Positions 59,955-64,000 of a stretch of 64,000 bases of DNA are shown in pieces (within the stretch, counting starts at the first letter, position 1; every line of letters begins with the position of its first letter). This DNA is from Mycolicibacterium sp. HK-90 (lineage in GTDB: Bacteria > Actinomycetota > Actinomycetes > Mycobacteriales > Mycobacteriaceae): NCBI RefSeq assembly GCF_030486405.1, contig NZ_CP129613.1:1116001-1180000 (forward strand), in the 5' to 3' direction. The notes under the pieces are model-generated. The model was given only the letters and a program-made list of their open reading frames with translations, searched no databases and was not told the DNA's origin. The position numbers and the translations under genes are program-made.

Positions 59955-59968
59955 CCCCAGCCTCCTGA

Positions 59969-60931
59969 CTACAAGCCCAACGATTCCTGTGCCTGCTTCA
60001 AGGTCGCCGCGGACGCCTGAAGGCTGAGCAGCTCGGACACCGACAGGGGGACTTCGAGGACCTGCCCGGTCCCGGCGGCGGTCACCACCGTCGGCAGTGA
60101 CAGGCAGACATCGTCGATTTCATAGGCACCCCGCTGCACCGTCGACACCGGTAACACGCGGTGCTGATCGCCCAGGATCGCCTCGATGATCCGGGCGGTC
60201 GACAGTCCGATGGCCAGGCTGGTCGCCCCCTTCCCGGCGATCACCTCGTACGCGGCGTTGACCACATCTGCCGAGATCTGGTTGCGGGTGGCTTCGTCGA
60301 ACACCACGTTGCCGTCGATGCGGAAACTCTCGGCGGGTACGCCGCCGATCGACACACTCGACCACAGCGGGATCTGTGAATCCCCGTGCTCGCCGACGAT
60401 GAACCCATGCACATTGGCGATGGCGAGGTCGGCCCGCTCGGCGATGAGATAACGAAACCTGCTGGAATCCAACACTGTTCCGGATCCGAAGATGTGTCCC
60501 TCATCGGTACCTGCCGCAGCCACTGCAGCGTAGGTGACGACGTCGACGGGATTGGTCACGAAGACGATGATGGCGCCGGGTGATTGCTCGAGCAGCAGCG
60601 GCGTCAAGGATTGAGCCATCGCCACATTGGTGGTCGCCAAGTCCAACCGGGTCTGGCCCTCGTCCTGCTTTGCGCCGGCTGTGACGATGACGATCGCCGA
60701 GTCCGCGGTGACGGCCACGTCGTCGGAACCGGTGATCGGACAGTGCGGAACGAATTGGCTGCCATGGTTGAGGTCGAGCAGTTCGGCGCGAACCTTCTTG
60801 GCGTCGATGTCGTAGAGCGCCAGGGCGCCCGCCGAGCCACGGATCAGGCAGGCGTACGCGATGGCTGTGCCGACGCTGCCCATCCCGACGATGCTGACCT
60901 TGTTCGACCGCCCTCTCGATGCCCCCGTCAT
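59969..60931 (-). CDS. ldh: L-lactate dehydrogenase
   Basis: 320 residues, the normal length for NAD-dependent L-lactate dehydrogenases, which interconvert pyruvate and L-lactate in the cytoplasm. NAD loop VSIVGMGSVGTAIAYACLIR with the NAD-selective Asp in LALYDIDAKK; VIVTAGAKQDEGQTRLDL (mobile loop with the substrate Arg), VTNPVDVVTYAA, SGTVLDSSRFRYLIAE, and the active-site His in VGEHGDSQIPLWSS. The Gln in AKQDEGQTR is typical of lactate rather than malate enzymes. ATG 60931 is the family start. It is followed by the acyltransferase gene, with which it may form an operon, and preceded by the SLC13 transporter gene on the same strand. Confidence 0.93.
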   Translation of the reverse strand: MTGASRGRSNKVSIVGMGSVGTAIAYACLIRGSAGALALYDIDAKKVRAELLDLNHGSQFVPHCPITGSDDVAVTADSAIVIVTAGAKQDEGQTRLDLATTNVAMAQSLTPLLLEQSPGAIIVFVTNPVDVVTYAAVAAAGTDEGHIFGSGTVLDSSRFRYLIAERADLAIANVHGFIVGEHGDSQIPLWSSVSIGGVPAESFRIDGNVVFDEATRNQISADVVNAAYEVIAGKGATSLAIGLSTARIIEAILGDQHRVLPVSTVQRGAYEIDDVCLSLPTVVTAAGTGQVLEVPLSVSELLSLQASAATLKQAQESLGL

Positions 60932-60998
60932 AGCTCCATGGTCGACCCTGCAGCGTCGTGCGGCACGAATCAGGCGAAAAAACCGAAAGAAATCTGTG

Positions 60999-62261
60999 TC
61001 AATGGAGCGGCCAGCAGAGCGGGATCACCACCATCGCGACCGCGAACCAGGTCAGCATCGTGACACTGCCGAGCCGCCAATAGTCGCCGAAGCGGTAACC
61101 GCCGGGGTCCAGCACGATCATGTTGGCCGGTGTGGCGATCGGGGTCAGCAGGGACGCCGCTCCGGCCAGCGCCACCAGCATCAGTGTTGCCTGAATCGAG
61201 ACGCCGCTCGCGGTAGCCGCAGCCACCGCGATGGGGATCACCACCAACACCGTGGCCACATTCGAGATGAATTGCCCGAGCAGCGCGGTGAGCACGAACA
61301 GCGTGCCGAGTAGCAGGTACGGGCTCCGGTCTCCGACCAGTTCGACGATCGGGGCGGCGATCACCTCCGCGGCGCCACTGGTTTTGATCGCGGTGGACAA
61401 CGGGATCAGCGCACCGATGAGAATGATCGTCTGCCACGGAATCACCCGGTAGACCTGCTCGGTGCGCACCACGCGCAATGACACCATCGCAAGCGCGGCC
61501 AGCAAGGCCGCCACCGCCGGCGGCATGATGCCCGACACCAGTAAACCCACCATCGTGGCAAGCACAGCTAGCGCCCGAGGTGCGGAGCGCTCCAGACCCG
61601 AATGCTCGACGGGCATGTCGCCGCCGAAGTCGGTCTGCGGTGTCGTCGACTCTCGTTCTGGCAGAAGCCGGCGCCCGAAAAGCACCGCCACCGCGATCGT
61701 CACCAGCACGAGTGGGATGCCGATGAGCGCGAACTCGAAGTAACCGAATCCGCCCCCACCGTTGTCGACGGAAGCCTCGTAGATCAGGATGTTCACCGGA
61801 CTGCCGCCGAGAGTCAGAAGCGCTCCCGCACTGCAGCCAAAAGTCAACGGAATCAGAACCTTTGACGGTGCTGTTCGGGCATGCCGCGCCACGGCCACCG
61901 TGACCGGAACCAGTGCCGCGGCCGCGCCGTTCACCGTGATCACGGCGCTGATCACGGCGCCGAGCGCCAATACGGTGACCAACAACCGCGTGTAGGCCTG
62001 TCCGGCCAGTCGGGCCAGGGTCTCGCTGACCCAGGCGGTGACGCCTGATGCCTCCAATCCCGCACTGACGACGAAGAGTGAAGCGATGAACACGATCACC
62101 GGGTCGCCGAACCCGCTGAACAGCGTCCTCGTGTCGATCAGACCGGTGAAATACAGCAGCAATGCCACACCGATGGCGACCACGTCGACCGGAAGCCGGT
62201 TCCAGATGAACAACGCGACGGCGATGCCGACGATCACGAGGCTCAATGTGGCATCGGACAT
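60999..62261 (-). CDS. SLC13/DASS-family anion transporter
   Basis: 420 residues with about eleven hydrophobic stretches. Family features are the two re-entrant SNT-like regions (ISAVITVNGAAAALVPVTVA and LGQFISNVATVLVVIPIAVA), TFGCSAGALLTLGGSPVNIL and PIATPANMIVLDPGGYRFGDY. Substrates in this family are di- and tricarboxylates, sulfate or phosphate; none can be singled out here. ATG 62261 is the start; the gene lies upstream of the lactate dehydrogenase gene by 67 bases on the same strand, which could indicate a shared role in organic acid use. It diverges from the GH65 gene. Confidence 0.87.
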   Translation of the reverse strand: MSDATLSLVIVGIAVALFIWNRLPVDVVAIGVALLLYFTGLIDTRTLFSGFGDPVIVFIASLFVVSAGLEASGVTAWVSETLARLAGQAYTRLLVTVLALGAVISAVITVNGAAAALVPVTVAVARHARTAPSKVLIPLTFGCSAGALLTLGGSPVNILIYEASVDNGGGGFGYFEFALIGIPLVLVTIAVAVLFGRRLLPERESTTPQTDFGGDMPVEHSGLERSAPRALAVLATMVGLLVSGIMPPAVAALLAALAMVSLRVVRTEQVYRVIPWQTIILIGALIPLSTAIKTSGAAEVIAAPIVELVGDRSPYLLLGTLFVLTALLGQFISNVATVLVVIPIAVAAATASGVSIQATLMLVALAGAASLLTPIATPANMIVLDPGGYRFGDYWRLGSVTMLTWFAVAMVVIPLCWPLH

Positions 62262-62427
62262 GGTGGTGGCGGCCCCCGTGATGTGGTGGCATCTATTCGG
62301 CGTCGTACGCGATCTGGTTGATTATCGCGGCGATCATCCGAACCTGCCGGGCAATTCATGAGTCCTGACCGAAGTATCGCAGGCTGAACCGGCCATACGG
62401 CACTACCGGTTTGGCGATAATGGGGCG

Positions 62428-64000
62428 ATGTCCGCCCGTCCGGAATTTCAGATTTCCCCTTGGGAACTGCGGTGGAGCGGGTTTGACCTTGATGCGTTGC
62501 CTGGCATCGAATCGATCTTCGCCCTGGCCAACGGTCACCTTGGCCTGCGCGGAAACCTTGACGAGGGGGAACCGATAGGCACCCCGGGCACATATCTGAA
62601 CGGGGTGTACGAACATCACGAATTGCCATATGCCGAAGGTGGATATGGCTACCCCGAGGACGGTCAGACCATCGTGAACGTGACCGATGGCAAGACCATC
62701 CAGTTGTTCGTCGAGGACGCCCCGATGGATATGCGCTACGGCAGGGTGATCGAGCACGAGCAGGTCCTCGATTTCCGCAGCGGAACAGTGCGCCGTAACA
62801 CGGTGTGGGAGTCCCAGACCGGACGATGCGTGCGAATCCGCTCGGAGCGGCTGGTCTCGTTCACCCAGCGGGCCGTGGCCGCGATCCGCTACGAGGTCGA
62901 GCCGCTGGACTCCAGCCTGGAGCTGATTGTGCAATCCGATCTGCTGGCCAACGAAGAAGTGGCCGCACCGGGCAGCGATCCACGGCTCGCGGCAGCGTTG
63001 CATCGGCCACTTGTCGCGGATTTCGCTGTGGCAAACGGTAATTCCGCAGTGCTGGTCCACCAGACCCGAAATTCGCATTTGCGCGTCGCGGCCGGTATGG
63101 ACCATCAGATCGATGACGGGGCCGGCAATGTCTGTGACATTCGGGCCGAAGACGACTTGGCGCGCATGACCATCGCCGCCGACCTCGCCAAGGGTGAGGT
63201 GCTGAGCGTGACGAAGTTCATCGCATACGGATGGTCGAGCAGACGGTCGACACCGGCGTTACGGGCTCAGGTGGATGCCGCACTGGCACAGGCGAAGCAG
63301 ACCGGCTGGGACGACCTGGCATCGCGACAGCGCGAATACCTCGACGAGTTCTGGTCGCACGCCGACATCGAGATCGAAGGAGATCCGGAACTCCAGCAGG
63401 CGATCCGATACGCGCTTTTCCAGGTGCTTCAGGCCGGCGCCCGGGGCGGGAACCGTCCGATCTCGGCGAAGGGTCTGACCGGAACCGGATACGGTGGGCA
63501 CGCGTTCTGGGATACCGAGATCTTCGTACTGCCCATGCTGATCCACACCATGCCGGAAGCAGCGGCCTCTGCCCTGCGCTGGCGGCATTCCACCCTGGAG
63601 CGGGCCAAACGCCGGGCCCGTGAACTCGCCCATGACGGGGCGATGTTCGCCTGGCGGACGATCAACGGCGACGAATGCTCCGGTTACTGGCCCGCCGGTA
63701 CGGCAGCGGTCCACGTGTCGGCCGACATCGCTTACGCGGCAGCGCAGTACGTCGCGGCAACGGGAGACGAGCAATTCGAGATCGACTGCGGTGCGGAACT
63801 GTTGGTGGAAACCGCGCGCCTGTGGGTCAGCCTCGGTCATCACGATTCCACCGGGCAGTTCCGCATCGACGGGGTCACCGGTCCCGACGAGTACACGGCG
63901 CTGGTGGACAACAACTTGTTCACAAACCTGATGGCACAGGCCAATCTGACCGAGGCGGCCGACGTGTGTGAGCGACTGCCTGCGGTGGCCCGCCGACTGG
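62428..64000 (+). CDS. Glycoside hydrolase family 65 protein (Rv3401-like), N-terminal part
   Basis: The gene begins at ATG 62428 and runs off the right edge after 524 codons; the full family length is near 780. The N-terminal beta-sandwich has IESIFALANGHLGLRGNLDE and GTYLNGVYEHHELPYAEGGY; the catalytic helical barrel starts near residue 300, with KGLTGTGYGGHAFWDTEIFV, YWPAGTAAVHVSADIAYA and the catalytic acid Glu488 in GVTGPDEYTALVDNN. GH65 enzymes are phosphorylases or hydrolases of alpha-glucosides such as trehalose, maltose or kojibiose. It resembles M. tuberculosis Rv3401. A divergent promoter region of 166 bases separates it from the SLC13 gene. Confidence 0.9.
   Translation, partial: MSARPEFQISPWELRWSGFDLDALPGIESIFALANGHLGLRGNLDEGEPIGTPGTYLNGVYEHHELPYAEGGYGYPEDGQTIVNVTDGKTIQLFVEDAPMDMRYGRVIEHEQVLDFRSGTVRRNTVWESQTGRCVRIRSERLVSFTQRAVAAIRYEVEPLDSSLELIVQSDLLANEEVAAPGSDPRLAAALHRPLVADFAVANGNSAVLVHQTRNSHLRVAAGMDHQIDDGAGNVCDIRAEDDLARMTIAADLAKGEVLSVTKFIAYGWSSRRSTPALRAQVDAALAQAKQTGWDDLASRQREYLDEFWSHADIEIEGDPELQQAIRYALFQVLQAGARGGNRPISAKGLTGTGYGGHAFWDTEIFVLPMLIHTMPEAAASALRWRHSTLERAKRRARELAHDGAMFAWRTINGDECSGYWPAGTAAVHVSADIAYAAAQYVAATGDEQFEIDCGAELLVETARLWVSLGHHDSTGQFRIDGVTGPDEYTALVDNNLFTNLMAQANLTEAADVCERLPAVARRL

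Overview
The window is high-GC actinobacterial DNA. It carries two complete mce (mammalian cell entry) lipid-transport operons and a conserved gene set (menG, menJ, a long-chain polyprenyl diphosphate synthase, htpX, glycerol-3-phosphate dehydrogenase, yajQ) in the order known from the Rv0558-Rv0566c region of Mycobacterium tuberculosis. GTG and TTG starts, four-base stop/start overlaps and trcRS homologues agree with this. The likely host is a fast-growing environmental mycobacterium (Mycolicibacterium, M. smegmatis-like). In it the conserved block has been opened by large accessory insertions.

Layout. 1-5.7 kb: a partial aconitase-family gene, an SDR oxidoreductase, menG, a small unknown protein, a PknH-sensor-like lipoprotein and two tandem MpaB-type (DUF2236) oxygenase genes. 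5.7-15 kb, minus strand: mce operon 1 (yrbEA, yrbEB, mceA-F, Mce-associated protein), which appears to run on into the MpaB pair. 15-18.4 kb: a Tat-exported FAD oxidoreductase, a COG0523 metallochaperone behind a Zur-like box, and ppnP. 18.4-23.4 kb: a catabolic cassette (GntR regulator, glycerate kinase, secernin-type C69 hydrolase, NCS1 permease with a frameshift) bracketed by two copies of a 60-bp palindrome. 23.4-27.1 kb: TspO, menJ, polyprenyl synthase and htpX. 27.1-29.6 kb: an odd intergenic stretch with paired metal-sensor-type operators and two palindromic repeats, then a SulP/carbonic anhydrase fusion. 30-33.3 kb: trcRS and two small secreted proteins. 33.3-39.6 kb: APC permease plus alcohol dehydrogenase facing an XRE-cupin regulator, gpsA, and an MFS exporter facing an ArsR regulator. 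40-50.7 kb, plus strand: mce operon 2 with a Mce-associated gene and an MPT64-like secreted protein, closed by a 17-bp perfect hairpin. 50.9-64 kb: yajQ, a secreted repeat protein, tRNA-Tyr, rtcB behind a cobalamin-riboswitch-like sequence, a P2-type ATPase, two convergent acyltransferases, L-lactate dehydrogenase, an SLC13 transporter and the start of a GH65 gene.

How the genes work together. Each mce operon should encode two YrbE permeases and six MlaD-domain proteins forming a cell-wall lipid importer. Operon 1 is associated with MpaB-type enzymes and operon 2 with an exported MPT64-like protein. menG, the polyprenyl synthase and menJ provide three steps of menaquinone synthesis and tail reduction. 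Several small regulator/transporter modules (GntR, XRE-cupin, ArsR) sit head to head with their probable targets, with visible candidate operators. No insertion sequences, CRISPR arrays, phage genes or rRNA genes were seen. The most unusual signals are three families of intergenic palindromes, an orphan pair of CsoR-type operators, the riboswitch-like leader of rtcB, and an acyltransferase gene that lacks any standard start codon although its N-terminus is clearly coded.
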